From the NCBI RefSeq assembly GCF_017591435.1, contig NC_059302.1, positions 14,761,167 through 14,825,166 on the forward strand: DNA of 64,000 bases, in the 5' to 3' direction. Shown one piece after another: positions 51,700 to 63,579 of this stretch. Every line of letters starts with the position of its first letter. The first letter of the stretch is position 1. A model generated the notes under the pieces. The model searched no databases. It was not told where the DNA came from and worked only from the letters and a program-made list of their open reading frames with translations. Source of the DNA: Portunus trituberculatus. Its lineage: Eukaryota > Arthropoda > Malacostraca > Decapoda > Portunidae. Position numbers and translations under genes: made by a program.

Positions 51700-52031
51700 C
51701 CCTTTTTTTTGTTTTTTACGTTAAGGCCTATAGCTATAGCACCTGTAGGCACACTTGAAGAGTGTACTGGAAGCGCTGTTCAGCTTCCGCCCATTAGTGG
51801 CGCAAGCAATTTTATTTATAGTGGTACCAATATTAGGACCCATATCACCACCCAAGCTCATCTTGGGTGTAACCACCTAGAGCCTGGGTATCATGGTGAC
51901 ATGTAGGTAACTTTAAACCACTCGACAAATGGCAAAGTGTTTTAAGGCTGTACATGGTGAGATTCGAACCTACGTGTGGACGTCTACCCGATCCCACACT
52001 GACCACCTTATCCACTATGCCACCGCCTCCC
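51700..52031 (-). mobile_element. tRNA-derived SINE, full-length copy S1
   Basis: Read leftward from 52031 it begins GGGAGGCGGTGGCATAGTGG. An A box TGGCATAGTGG (52022-52012) and a B box GGTTCGAATC (51970-51961) are spaced as in tRNA genes. The SINE body follows (CATGATACCCAGGCTC, AATTTTATTTATAG on the + strand). The A-rich tail appears as TTTTTTTTGTTTTTT at 51704-51718. The internal promoter looks usable by RNA polymerase III. (TA)n lies at both edges. Confidence 0.85.
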
Positions 52032-52037
52032 TAATTG

Positions 52038-52153
<116 letters not shown>

Positions 52154-52435
52154 ACATAAGTGAATTCTGCAGTTACATTCCCAGTGATATAACTATGAAG
52201 TGCCTTCCTTGCCTTTAACTTTATTTTTTGTCATCAAATCTAAAAGAGCCTATCAATTCTTCTCTTTTATAGCTTATTCTACTGTCTTTCTTCCATACTC
52301 TTACATAAGCAAAGGGTCAAATCCATGTTTCTCTTAATTTTCTCTACTGCTGTATCAAGCTGTCCTTTAAATAGAAATTTCATCTCTTAAAGAGAATGCT
52401 AGAGATTCTAACAGAAGAGGTGAGAGTCTACTTAC

Positions 52436-52579
52436 CAATATGCGAGGCTTCTTCCTTCAACTGAAGAATATGTGGAATGGAACGTCTTGCACGAGTTGAT
52501 ACTTCTGTATCTGCCACTTTTTTCAATGGACCATGCTTTTGACAATCTCCCTCTTGGCTCGTTTGACAATCCTCACACC
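52436..52579 (-). CDS. PRDM10/15-like gene, zinc-knuckle exon
   Basis: A 144-base exon with acceptor (TTCCTTGCAG before 52579) and donor (GTAAGTAG after 52436). Its first two bases GG join a T from the upstream exon (53940) to form Trp. It encodes CEDCQTSQEGDCQKHGPLKK, VADTEVSTRARRSIPHILQL and KEEASHI, then G to be joined. The Cys-x2-Cys-x7-Cys-x2-His-G-P-L pattern is the zinc knuckle found just before the PR domain in several PRDM proteins, and the R-A-R...P segment follows as in that family. The frame has no stops. Confidence is raised by perfect phase agreement with the next two exons. Confidence 0.87.
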
Positions 52580-52746
52580 CTGCAAGGAAAAAAAATATTA
52601 AAGTTCAAACCAATTGCAGTTTTTGTTGTCCTCACTATTTCATACACCACTAATTATTTTGGGTGCTTTATCCTCTTCACTCATGCCTCAGATATTTTTT
52701 ACCATCCCCTTCTTTCTAACTTTCTCAAACATTCAATTTCTAAGTA

Positions 52747-52981
52747 CAGTGGTACCTTAAGATACAAGTTAAACTCATTCTATGACAAAGCTCTTATCTC
52801 AAAATAATTTTTCCCATTGAAATGCATTGAAATGCCATTAATCCATTCCAGCCTCTCAAAAAAGAGCACCCATATTTTTTTTACATGTTTTCAGGTAAGA
52901 AAACTATAAATAATAATTATTGAACAGAAACATAATAAAACATAACAAAAGATAATATAAATAGATAAACTACTCTTATAA

Positions 52982-53059
<78 letters not shown>

Positions 53060-53506
53060 GGGGGGGGGAGGAAGATGCCCCACTGCACCCCCATAGCATG
53101 CATACTTAATCAATGCATGAAAATATATGAAATAACAGCAAAAGTTTATTTAGTGTTCTTACCTTGACGACATGTTTTTGGCTAATGGTGGTAAATGGTA
53201 CAGGAGGAGGAAGAGGGAGAAAAGGATGCAGGCATCATTCACACATAAATATCAAACATAAATCAAAATTGCACTTTTCTTAGACAATAAAAAAGATCAG
53301 TAATTAATGTGAAAATGATAAAAGAACAATCACAGTGCATGAGATCCATGGGAAACATGTAGATACAAGCTCAGCTAAGGCTGGCCAAATGCACCAAGCT
53401 GCTGACTATAGCGGTAACATCCCCAGTCATGACTCGTATCTCAGAATAAAAAAATGAGCGAATCGTAGCTCGTATCTCAGAAAACTCGTATCTCGAGGTA
53501 CCACTG
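52747..53506. mobile_element. Mariner/pogo-like MITE of 760 bases
   Basis: The ends CAGTGGTACCTTAAGATAC and, reversed, CAGTGGTACCTCGAGATAC form inverted repeats with TA outside each. (AG)n occupies about 52984-53062. Subterminal CGTATCTC repeats are present near the right end. There is no transposase. It lies in the intron between the first two coding exons of the PRDM-like gene. Confidence 0.85.
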
Positions 53507-53939
53507 TATCTGAATATTGTAATTTCTCAAAACATACTTTTTAAACACACAACCATATTTTTCTTACTATACAACAGTCCTTAAACTAATGATTAATATA
53601 AAAAATATTAGTATTATTCTTCCTTTACCAATATTATCTTACAATGAAATTAAGATTGATTCAACTGATTATTATCAGTACATTCATATACAGTGAACCA
53701 CACAAATAACTGTTTCATAATATGTTATTTTATGAGAAAAAATAGCCAGAAATATATAAATGACTTTCAACACTATAAAAAAAATTAGTGACCTTCAAAA
53801 TAGAAAAAAAATCAAGAGTAATTTCAAGCATATGAAAACTCTATGCAGTATTGAAGCCGAAGTCACATTGCCATGTTAATTTTAAACAAATATCAACTTA
53901 CTTATAAGTTCCATATTTTTACATATAAGTATCACTCAC

Positions 53940-54029
53940 ATAACTGAAGATCATGGGTCATCCTATGCTAGGGCCACAACATTCCTGAAACAGCCCTCAT
54001 GGTGCCTTGGGGATTGTAATCTTCTTCTG
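53940..54029 (-). CDS. PRDM10/15-like gene, candidate first coding exon
   Basis: An acceptor-like TTTTCCTTACTTTGCAG precedes 54029, and a strong donor GTGAGTG follows 53940. All three frames contain a stop in the upstream part. After the in-frame TAG (about 53970) an ATG at 53961-53959 opens MTHDLQL, and the final T plus GG of the next exon gives Trp: MTHDLQL-W-CEDC. The upstream part would then be 5' UTR. Vertebrate PRDM10 has a longer N-terminus, so this may be an alternative start. A sequence error hiding a longer frame (EEDYNPQGTMRAVSGMLWP before the stop) is also possible. Confidence 0.6.
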
Positions 54030-55173
54030 CTGCAAAGTAAGGAAAATTTGTATAATTGCCACAATACTACAATGAATGCATTAGTCTTTCAGTGAACAGT
54101 AATGTTCTTAACTCATCAGTAGATAAGAACCTAGTCTGGTAAATTTTCAGAATTACACATTTTTTGTTACGACAAATTAAATCATTTCTTACTTTATATT
54201 TCTAGGCAATAAGTAAAACCACATACATTATTGCCTTTTAAATAATCATCCTCAGTATTTGTTTTTTTCAAACCTAACACAATTACCAAATTCAATTTTG
54301 TGAATGACACACACACAAAAAAATCACAAGCAATCATGCATATAACAATATACCACACTACTTAATAGAAAATATAATTCCATTTGCCATGGTGTAATTC
54401 AGCACTACTATCATGAAGCTAACAAAAGGGAAAACTAATTCCAACAATATAAAAAAAATTTCAGCTGTGCCACAAGCAATATATAATGAAACATGACAAA
54501 CACTCGATCAAAGAATTAAATGAATACTATAGCTTACCTATAATTTTTTTTTATCTTACCACTTAAATAACAATACTGTTGTAAATAATTTCAGACTAAA
54601 AGTAAAAAAAATATTCCATGGCTGCTTTAGAAATTGGCAAATCACTATACTCACAACATAACAACAAACTTTTTTGCCACGCTAAATTTTGTCCCAGAGC
54701 AGATATAAAGTAAAAAATGTAGTTTTTCACTTTAAAACTTTAACATTGGTTTCAGCACATTATTTTCTTTACCATACATTTCTTATATTGTGCATTTACA
54801 TGTAATATTATCTTTTTCACGTTATACAGCATGGTTTTATTATGTTCTTAAATTTCCAGATTTTACTTGAAACATAATAGCCATGGATCTGATAGGTATA
54901 CTACACAGTCAAAGGATGTATCTGTTCATGTTACCAAAGCAGACTTGTGTAGTAGTTTTGATGCATTTCATCTTACTAGGTATGAAAACCAGATAAGATA
55001 TACAACAAAGAACAGTGTGGACGTTTTCTTTTTCATTACACCATAAAAGCCAGACAATTAGTACAATTTTCCTAGTACATAATGCATATCTATCATTTAA
55101 ATTTGCATTCCACTTAAAATGTACTTTTAATCTTGGTCATTGTTTTCTTTGTGCATACATGTGTGTGTGTGTA

Positions 55174-55253
<80 letters not shown>

Positions 55254-56105
55254 TTGAATTCTGCTTTTTTTCACCCATTAATCAAGTCATTGATTCACAA
55301 CATTCACTTCCCTTACTCCACAGAGAAACATATTATACCTTACATTTCATGCAATTACACTGTTCCATCAAAAGGAGTCCTGAGAACAACAATCTTGCAC
55401 AAGCCACAAGGAGTTGCATCATACTATGGCTAGGATGATGAATCAAACTATGGTCTGAGATTGGCACAACAACATGGATTATTTGGCCAAATAACTTGCA
55501 TATCACTTAACCACACTAGTTAGGTAATTAATGCAAATTAATATGATCTATTAAGCTAATATTAAAAGTAAGTTAATACAAAAGAAATTGATTGCCCTTA
55601 TTTCCAGCCGTATCCGTGTTTCGCAGAGGATCCACACCTCTACTAAAAATACTTCTACGATGTTCGTCTATATTGTACCTTGTGAAGTCATTCAAAACAC
55701 CTGCCCACCCTCCTAAGAATCTGGCATCTCCTTAACACACCAGCAATTCAGATTCCTGTGCTTTGTTGCGGACACATCATGAGAGTACCTATCTGGCGGG
55801 CTCGTCCTGCGGCCAGGCACGGTGCACTCCCATCTGTGATGACTCTACACCAGTCACCACATCACACCCATAAGTTTGGCGACAGATATAACTCGAGTTC
55901 CATTGAAACTGCGCATAATATCTTAGGAACACGTACCACGTGATGTAAAATTCCTTGTTTACAGTCTGCTCACGACCACACGAGACCGAGACATCTTACA
56001 TAGCCCGTTAATTAAGGTGACATACTAACTTATCTTTGACTCAGAAACATACAGGCTAGATATATAGCCCATATTATTTACTACTAAAGGATAACTTGAA
56101 CTTAC
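54030..56105. other. Intron or 5' region without recognised genes
   Basis: Mostly AT-rich, single-copy-looking DNA. A compound (GT)n(TA)n microsatellite lies at about 55160-55247. The stretch 55600-55960 is less AT-rich, but no frame with a recognisable motif was seen on either strand. Confidence 0.5.
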
Positions 56106-56165
56106 TATGGTCTGGATAAGGCCCATGTGGCAGACATGTTTTGATTGAGGAATTATAGGAACAAA
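56106..56165 (-). other. Candidate leader exon of the PRDM-like gene
   Basis: On the minus strand a strong donor GTAAGTTC follows 56106. Upstream of it is a short open stretch starting ATG at 56137 (MSATWALSRP), which on splicing to 54029 runs into a stop. It would therefore be non-coding leader or a small upstream frame. The start site is not defined by the sequence. This rests on the donor and on nearby promoter-like motifs only. Confidence 0.3.
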
Positions 56166-56167
56166 AA

Positions 56168-56427
56168 CGCGGGAAAATGTAGGTTACTTCGTCTTTGCTC
56201 AGTGCGGTAATGCAACGTTACAAAGGACTAAGATGAAATGTCCACATCAATACATATATATTGTTAAATGCCTTAAACTATATATTGAAAATGTTATCGA
56301 TTTATTATCTAATACATATATAAATGTTAGTTTTTTAAAACACTGTATCAGACGTGCAAAATCCATAGCTGGGCTACGACTGCTGGTGACGTCACGTTAC
56401 TACTGGCAGTCCATTCAAGTGATTGGT
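56168..56427 (-). promoter_or_regulatory. Candidate promoter with CCAAT, CRE and E2F-like sites
   Basis: In minus-strand order: ACCAATC (56427-56421), a palindromic cAMP-response element TGACGTCA (56387-56394) and TTTTCCCGCG, an E2F-type site (56177-56168). The surrounding 56380-56460 is GC-richer than its neighbours. Spacing and order suit a minus-strand promoter for the PRDM-like gene, but such short sites also occur by chance. Confidence 0.35.
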
Positions 56428-56499
56428 AGAGCGGCAGCCACGCGAAGCGGGCCCTTTAAACCTGCTCCAGATGTAAACATGAGACTCCATGCCATTTAA

Positions 56500-56785
56500 A
56501 TGCAGTACATCTGAACTTAATACGAATTTCTTACTCTGCCCTAGAGTTTATAATTATTTGATATATCTAAATAAAATTCGGAGTGCAGCACTAACTATAA
56601 AAAAGTCTTCAAAAGCATAAAAGTAACCTTAGAGAGTCCACTGCTGTATTGTTGTGTGACCTTGAAAAAATTAAGGTCATTGATCATCCATGCCAAATAA
56701 TATACATATATCAACTTAGTAATTGAAATAATTTTTATCAAAGTATTGGAGATTTTCTTTCATTTATCCACTTTATGAATCAATG

Positions 56786-56830
<45 letters not shown>

Positions 56831-57065
56831 AAGATCTAGTTTCTTGTCAGTAAAAAAGTTATAGAGAACACAAGTTTAACTTCAATTCGAGAGGCAAAAG
56901 ACCAAGAAAGGTTCTAAGTTCTTGTAAGTTCAAGAATTAACCAGTGAAATGGACGAAAGAGGGAAGATGGAAAATTGATAGGGTAGAGCACAATAAGGAG
57001 AATTAAAAGAGTCTTGTACAGTGAGGCCGCAATATGGTAGGATATAATCATTTATCAATTTAGAA
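56500..57065. other. No gene recognised
   Basis: AT-rich, with a (CT)n at 56796-56828. The segment 56880-57045 weakly resembles the 3' part of the Jockey-like LINEs (GTACAGTGAGGCCGCA against GTGCAGCGAGGCCGCA) and may be an old copy. Confidence 0.4.
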
Positions 57066-57243
57066 CAGCGTTTCCCAACCTTTTCCGACCATAGCACACC
57101 CTATTGTCATGTCTAAGCAGTCTAATATATCTTGTTATTAGAAAGCTAAAACAAAGTTAAGTGTGTGCATCACTTTCTAGCACCCCCTATAACTAATGTC
57201 AGCACCTCCACGGGGTGCTAGCACCCCAGGGTGGGAAACGCTG
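57066..57243. mobile_element. hAT-like MITE, 178 bases
   Basis: The ends CAGCGTTTCCCAACC and GGGTGGGAAACGCTG are inverted repeats. The 8-base flanks ATTTAGAA and ATTTAAAA match at 7 of 8 positions, as expected for a hAT target duplication. No coding sequence. Confidence 0.85.
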
Positions 57244-57495
57244 ATTTAAAAGATTAGTAACCATGGAATAACAGTAAAAATGTTAAAAAGATGTATCGAT
57301 GAGTAAAAGGTGTTTGATTAGTTTGATAGACTATTTGATAAATTAGAAGAGCTAACGACAAAACTTTCGGTTCAAATTTCTTTCGAAAATGTATACGAGT
57401 TGATCTTTATCGTGTGAGAGGAATATACAACAACCAATAAGGTCATTTATACAGTTAATAGTTAAACGTTGACGACATAAGTCAAATGTCTTCAT

Positions 57496-57611
<116 letters not shown>

Positions 57612-58431
57612 AAGGGACGAGAGCCAGCCAAGGGCAAAAATAAGAAAAGATTAAAAAAAGATCCACTTGAGTGCTGGCTCTCTACAAAAGGAAAAACGTC
57701 AGCCAAAATTAAGGAGCAAATGCCTCCATACCTCCCTCTTACAAGAAGACAAGTCGTAGGAAGTCGGATATACAGATGCAGGGAGGGAGTTTCAGAGTTT
57801 ACCAGTGAAAGGGATGAATGGGTGAGAGTACTGGTTAACTCTTGCGTTAGAGAGTTGGACAGAATAGGGATGAGAGGAAGAAGAAAGCCTTGTGCAGCGA
57901 GGCCGCAGGAGGAGGAGAGGCATGGAGTTAGCATGAAAATAGCGATAAAAGATAGAAAGAGATGCAACATTTCGGCGGTGAGACAGAGGCTGAAGACAGT
58001 CAGTCAGAGAAGGGGAATTGATGAGGCGAAAAGCTTTTGATTCCACCCTATCTAGTAAAACTGTGTGACTGGAACGCCTCCAAACATGCGAAGAGTGCTC
58101 CATACACGGACGGATAAGGCCCTTATATAGAGAGTAAGCAGTTGGAGGGATAAGAAAAACTGGCGGAGACGCCTCAGAACCCCTAACTTCATAGAAGCTG
58201 TTTTAGCAAGAGATGAGATGTGAAGTTTCCAGTTAAGATTACGAGTAAAGGACAGACCGAGGATATTCAGTGTGTAAGAGGGAGACAGTTGAGTGTCATT
58301 GAAGAAGAGGGGATAGTTGTCTGGAAGGTTGTCTCGAGTTGATAGATGGAGGAATTGATTTATTGAGACATTGAAAACTACTAGATTTCCTCTGCCCCAA
58401 TCGAAAATCTTAGAAAGATAGGAAGTCAGGC

Positions 58432-59786
58432 TGCCGAGTATTATGTGTATGGTACAGGAAATTACTTGTCGCACAAATTAGTCGGATGCTATGCACGGGC
58501 TCTGACTCTCTAAAGGGATCACTGACCCCCCTGTATCATGACCCTCGCACTCCTACAACACCATACCTCAGGAAGATCTTGGGAATACTGACAAGTGTAG
58601 GTGTAGCCGAGGCTACAACCCGCCTGGAACCCTCACCGTGTCAGTGTTGATATTCACTCTCTGCATCAGCCCAAGAGGGACTGGCTCCCTCATATGCTGC
58701 AAGACATGTTCAAGACTAAATTGTCCAAGTACCCACACGTTGAGGCTATTCATGTTTATTGTGATGGGTCAGTCAATGGCAGCAGGTCTGGATGTGGGCT
58801 GTTCATCCGTGACTACATCTCTGCCAGTCTCTACACTGACACTGAGGTTTCCAGGCGGCTCCCTGCACCCATGTTTTCCACTAGAGCAGAACTGTATGCT
58901 GTACTGGAGGCGCTCCACATTGTGGCGCCTCTCCATAAGAATGTATATTTCTTTATTGACAGTCAGGCTGCATTGTATGCCCTTCAATCCACCTCCCCCA
59001 TGGACTGTGATCTAGTTAATAAGTGTCTTGATCTCATCCACGCCCTAGAAGGTGCTGGTGCCACGGTCCATTTCATCTGGATACCCTCTCATGTGAGTAT
59101 CCCGCTAAATGAAAAAGCAGACCGCCTTGCTCAGTGTGCCCTACAAGATGACACAGTGGACCCTGGCACTGAGTACACTCTGGGTTATGTTAAGAGTAGC
59201 ATTAAGGACTTTGTACAAAGTAGCATTAGTGATCAGTTGGAGCTTTGTTGCCATAGGGGCAGTAGCACTAGTCTTCACTATGCACGTGTCTCCCAGAGCT
59301 GTGCTTACACCTACAGGAGACACACTGCATCACATGACAGGGTGGCAATGAGGCTCAGATTAGGCTACAAATACTTTTGGGAAGTCAGTGCTTCTCCTGG
59401 TGTGTGTGTGTGATGTGTGCTGCATCAAGGGAACACACTCTGCGTCACTATATCATGGAATGTCCTCACATTGCTAAATTTAGGGCACAAGGTCAGCATG
59501 ACTTGTACAGCCTCATTGACCATCTCCTAGACTCTGCCACCCTCAGGGATATACTCAGGGAATACTCTCAGTTTGCCCCCAGACTATAGGATGTTTAGGC
59601 AATAAGGTATGCAATATGTGTATTTATTTATTGAAATACTTGTATTCTTGTTGTGTATACTGTCCAGAGTTATTTTGTGATACTTTAACCTTAAGTCTTT
59701 GCTCAGGGGGTGGGTGGTAAGGCCCATCCTCCTCCTTTGTTGTAATTATTTATTAATTCAACAATAAATGTATCAATCAATCAATC
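58432..59786 (+). mobile_element. I-like LINE copy N inside LINE M
   Basis: A 5'-truncated element starting TGCCGAGTATTATG and ending in (ATCA)n. The target duplication AGGAAGTCAGGC is exact on both sides (58420-58431 and 59787-59798). It carries the end of the RT region, an RNase H domain and a Cys-rich C-terminus. RNase H at this position is typical of I-group LINEs. It inserted after LINE M. Confidence 0.93.
58694..59589 (+). pseudogene. LINE N RNase H domain and zinc knuckle
   Basis: From MLQDMFKTKL the frame runs to 59413. A one-base shift at about 59405 (GT run) then leads to the true C-terminus, ending at 59587. RNase H blocks with all four acidic residues are present: VYCDGSVNG, STRAELYAVLEAL, FFIDSQAAL and NEKADRLAQ, with the HFIWIPSHV block between. 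The C-terminal CVMCAASREHTLRHYIMECP fits Cys-x2-Cys-x9-His-x4-Cys and is likely nucleic-acid binding. RNase H removes the RNA strand after reverse transcription. The domain itself looks intact. The shift and the missing 5' part make the element inactive. Confidence 0.85.
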
Positions 59787-60119
59787 AGGAAGTCAGGCGT
59801 TTTGTGGCGTCCCTGCGTGATCTGTTGACTTCCTGAAGGGTTGGTCGTCTCTAAAAGGACGTAGAAAGAGCTAGGGTGGTATCATCAGCATAGGAGTGGA
59901 TACGGCAAGAAGTTTGGTTAAGAAGGTCATTAATGAATAATAGAAAGAGAGTGGGTGACAGGGCAGAACCCTGAGGAACTTCACTATTAATAGATTTAGG
60001 AGAACAGTGGCCGTCTACCACAGCAGCAATACAACGGTTGGACAGGAAACTTGAGATAAAGTTGCAGAGAGAAGGGTAGAAGCCGTAAAAGAGCAGTTTT
60101 GAAATCTAAGCTTTATGCC

Positions 60120-60272
<153 letters not shown>

Positions 60273-60289
60273 TGCAAATGAATATCATG

Positions 60290-60369
60290 TCCAAATATCG
60301 GTTATCGGCCTCCTTGACTACTAATAATCGGTATCGGTATCGGCCCTGAAAAAAAAAAGTCAGTCGATC

Positions 60370-60375
<6 letters not shown>
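60290..60375. mobile_element. MITE fragment with TATCGG repeats
   Basis: Repeated ATCGGTATCGG sequence ending GTCGATCTCTAATATA. The same ending, TCGATCCCTAATATA, occurs at 63570, so both are right-hand ends of one family that sits next to (TA)n. Confidence 0.45.

Positions 60376-60450
<75 letters not shown>
60376..60450. repeat. (TA)n microsatellite
   Basis: A TA array after the MITE fragment. Confidence 0.95.
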
Positions 60451-60452
<2 letters not shown>

Positions 60453-60492
60453 TTATTTGCCTTATAAGTTTATTATTACGAGAGAATAGATA

Positions 60493-62765
60493 GATTGATT
60501 GATTGATACATTTATTGTTGAATTAATAAATAATTACAACAAAGGAGGAGAATGGGCCTTGCCACCCCCCCCCCCCCTGGGCAAGGACTTAAGGTTAAAG
60601 TATCACAAAAATAACTCTGGACAGTATACACAGCAAGAATACAAGTATTTCAATAAATAGATACACATATTGCACACCTTATTGCCTAAGTCCTAAGACA
60701 TCCTACAGTCTGGGAGCAAACTGAGGATATTCCCTGAGTATTTCCTTGAGGGTGGCAGAGTCTAGGAGATGGTCAATGAGGCTGTAGAAGTCATGCTGAC
60801 CTTGTGGCCTAAATTTAGCAATGAGAGGACATTCCATGATATAGTGACGCAGAGTGTGTCCCCTTGGTGCAGCACACAGCACACAGCACACACCAGGAGA
60901 AGCACTGACTTCCCAAAAGTATTTGTAGCCTAATCTGAGCCTCATTGCCACCCTGTCATGTGATGCAGTGTGTCTCCGTAGGTGTAAGCACAGCTCTGGG
61001 AGACACCTGCATAGTGAAGACTAGTGCTACTGCCCCTATGGTAACAAAGCTCCAACTGATCACTAATGCTACTTTGTACAAAGTCCTTAATGCTACTCTT
61101 AACATAACCCAGAGTGTACTCAGTGCCAGGGTTCACTGTGTCATCTTGTAGGGTACACTGAGCAAGGTGGTCTGTTTTTTCATTTAGCGGGATACCCACA
61201 TGAGAGGGTATCCAGATGAAATGGACCGTGGCACCAGCACCTTCAAGGGCATGGATGAGATCAAGACACTTATTAACTAGGTCACAGTCCATGTGGGAGG
61301 TGGATTGAAGGGCGTACAATGCAACCTGACTGTCAATAAAGAAATATACATTCTTATGGAGAGGCGCCACAATGTGGAGCGCCTCCAGAACAGCATACAG
61401 TTCTGCTCTAGTGGAAGACATGGGTGCAGGGAGCCGCCTGGAAACCTCAGTGTCAATGTAGAGACTGGCAGAGATGTAGTCACGGATGAACAGCCCACAT
61501 CCAGACCTGCTGCTATTGACTGACCCATCACAATAAACATGAATAGCCTCAACTTTAGAGAGTCAGAGCCCGTGCATAGCATCCAACTAATTGTGCAACA
61601 AGTAATTTCCTGTACCCTACACATAATACTCGGCAGGTGCAGTTCAACTCTGAGGACTTCAATCCGTGCAGTCCTGGGGCATCCCAAGATTATCCGCATG
61701 GCTTCATTCTGTACAAGCTCCAGGGGACGGAGTTGAGTGGCACTAAACTGTATTAAAACAGGGGCGGCATAATCAATAAGGGACCGTATGACAGATATAT
61801 AGAACATTCTTAGGACTGGAATGCCGCCCCAGGCCCCTGTTGGCTAGCAGCCGAAGTGGTGCTAGCCGTGGCAGACAGAGGTCTCGAACATAGTGGACGG
61901 CTTGAAGAGACTTCCTAAAGCTCATCTGAACACCCAGGTACTTGTGTATATGAACTCTAGGGATGGGATGTTATTTACAGTGGGCAGCCGAGAGACCTTC
62001 CCTTTAGCTTGAAATTTTGTTTTACATTCATTAATCACTAGTCCCATTTGGACACACAACACTGCCAGTTGTGACAAAGCAACCTGGAGAATCCTGGGTG
62101 TGGGGCATTGGAGGAGTATGTCATCAGCATAGATGAGGACCTGGGTGCCCTGCGGAAAGGAACAGCACGCAATTTTGTCCATTAAAACATTGAAAAGCAT
62201 TGGACTAAGGACTCCACCCTGTGGTGTTCCAAGCTCAAAAACTTCCTCAGAGGAGACTGCACCTTGAAACCAAACCTGTGCTGTTCTATTGTACAAATAG
62301 TCCCTGATCCATCCTAATAATCTACCTTTGACACCTTTGAGAATGAGTTCCTCCATAATAACATCTTTGTTGGCCCTGTCAAAGGCACCCTTGAGATCAA
62401 TGAAAGCTCTGCAGGTAGCATCCTTATTTATAAGACACTCAACAAAACAATGACTTGTAGAGTGATCTTTTAGGAAGCCATGTACATTGCCAGAGAGTAC
62501 ATGGCCCACCTTGTATATAAGCCTGTTCAATATTACCCGTTCCATCATCTTACACAGACAGCTGGTGAGAGAAATAGGGCGAAAAGTGCCATCACCTTTG
62601 GGAATTGGGATGACGATGGCTGTTTTCCAAGAGCGGGGAAGCTTGCCTGAGGGAAAGAATAGGAGGTTGGGGGGGAATGGGAGAAATCTTCATAAGTTAC
62701 TCCAGAAAACGTTTCTATGAAATTGCTCACTACAAACAGTTGGCAGCACCGCCGCTGTCCTCCAA
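60493..62765 (-). mobile_element. I-like LINE copy O, inverted relative to N
   Basis: The 3' end on the minus strand is (ATCA)n, seen as GATTGATTGATTGAT at 60493. The RT at 62600-61922 contains MMERVILNRLIYKVGH, FIDLKGAFDRANKD, GTPQGGVLSPMLFN and LIYADDILLQ. RT C-terminus: 61807 onward. RNase H at 61421-60990 contains STRAELYAVLEAL, FFIDSQVAL, NEKTDHLAQ. In the last block the usual Ala-Asp reads Thr-Asp. Zinc knuckle: CVLCAAPRGHTLRHYIMECP. About 225 bases between RT and RNase H, present in N (58514-58738), are deleted. It is 5'-truncated near a hAT-like MITE. Confidence 0.9.
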
Positions 62766-62773
62766 ACTTTAAT

Positions 62774-63254
62774 CAGGGGCGGATCTATAATTCTAGGCGA
62801 TCCGGGGCTTAGCCCCGAGGGTGCAGACGCTGATTTTTTTTTTTTTTTCGCTGCCACGCACACCGAAACTACAATTTTTTTTTACTTCAACTTACCACCA
62901 ATTCAAAGCGGACAAAAGACACAGAGAAGAATTCAGAATTCAATGTAATGTGCAGTGCACATTACACTCAGACTACTCTTTTTCCTCAAATCCCAGATCA
63001 GGTCCGGGGCTCAGGGCCGTTTCTAGCTTTGTGGGTGCCCTAGGCAAGATGCTGTTTGGGGGGGGGCCTAGATTTCAATTTTTCGTCGGAGCCCCTGGTT
63101 GACTTAGGAAATTTAAATTTTCCAAGCTACCCAGGGGAGCCCCTGGTGGCTTGGGGGCCCTAGACAATCACCTTGTCCGCTTATAGCCCTACCGGGGCTC
63201 TTGGAAAACATTCGGGGCTTGAGCCCAAGTAGCCACCCCATAGATCTGCCCATG
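62774..63254. mobile_element. hAT-like MITE, outer element
   Basis: The ends are CAGGGGCGGATCTAT and, reversed, CATGGGCAGATCTAT. The 8-base flanks ACTTTAAT (62766-62773) and ACTTTAAC (63255-63262) match at 7 of 8. It contains a smaller element at 63012-63191. Non-coding. Confidence 0.88.
63012..63191. mobile_element. hAT-like MITE nested in the previous one
   Basis: 180 bases starting CAGGGCCGTTTCTAGC and ending CGCTTATAGCCCTA, flanked by an exact 8-base duplication CCGGGGCT (63004-63011 and 63192-63199). It carries a G9 run and no coding sequence. Confidence 0.85.
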
Positions 63255-63262
63255 ACTTTAAC

Positions 63263-63575
63263 CCACACCACAACTTCCTCCTTCTGTGTTCCTTGTTCTC
63301 CACCGTGTGTGTAAGCACTGTACATACACAGGTTTCACTGCTGAATGGCTGTTATCGTGGCTCTGCTTGTAACCAATCACATGGTGGGTGGGACAATACT
63401 GGAGACAGAGTAGTGACAGCAGACAGAGAGGCGCGGCTGCATCAGAGCCAAAATAACCAAGTTTTAAATTGATCTCTTATCGGCCGTCGAATTTAAGAAA
63501 AAGGCCGATGCCGATATGTGTCAAAATGCTTAATATCAGCGCCGATAATCGGCCCGGCCGATAATGGGTCGATCC

Positions 63576-63579
<4 letters not shown>
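63263..63579. other. Non-coding stretch with a MITE right end
   Basis: The last part (63475-63575) repeats GGCCGAT/GATAATCGG motifs and ends GGTCGATCCCTAATATA, related to 60290-60375. Nothing is recognised in 63263-63470. Confidence 0.45.

Noticed and set aside
51961..52031. A functional tRNA gene
   Set aside because: The A and B boxes are present, but the sequence continues directly into the SINE body and A-rich tail, so it is the SINE head.
55758..55943. 61-codon frame in a GC-richer stretch upstream of the PRDM-like gene
   Set aside because: No recognisable motif; composition alone is not enough to call a gene.
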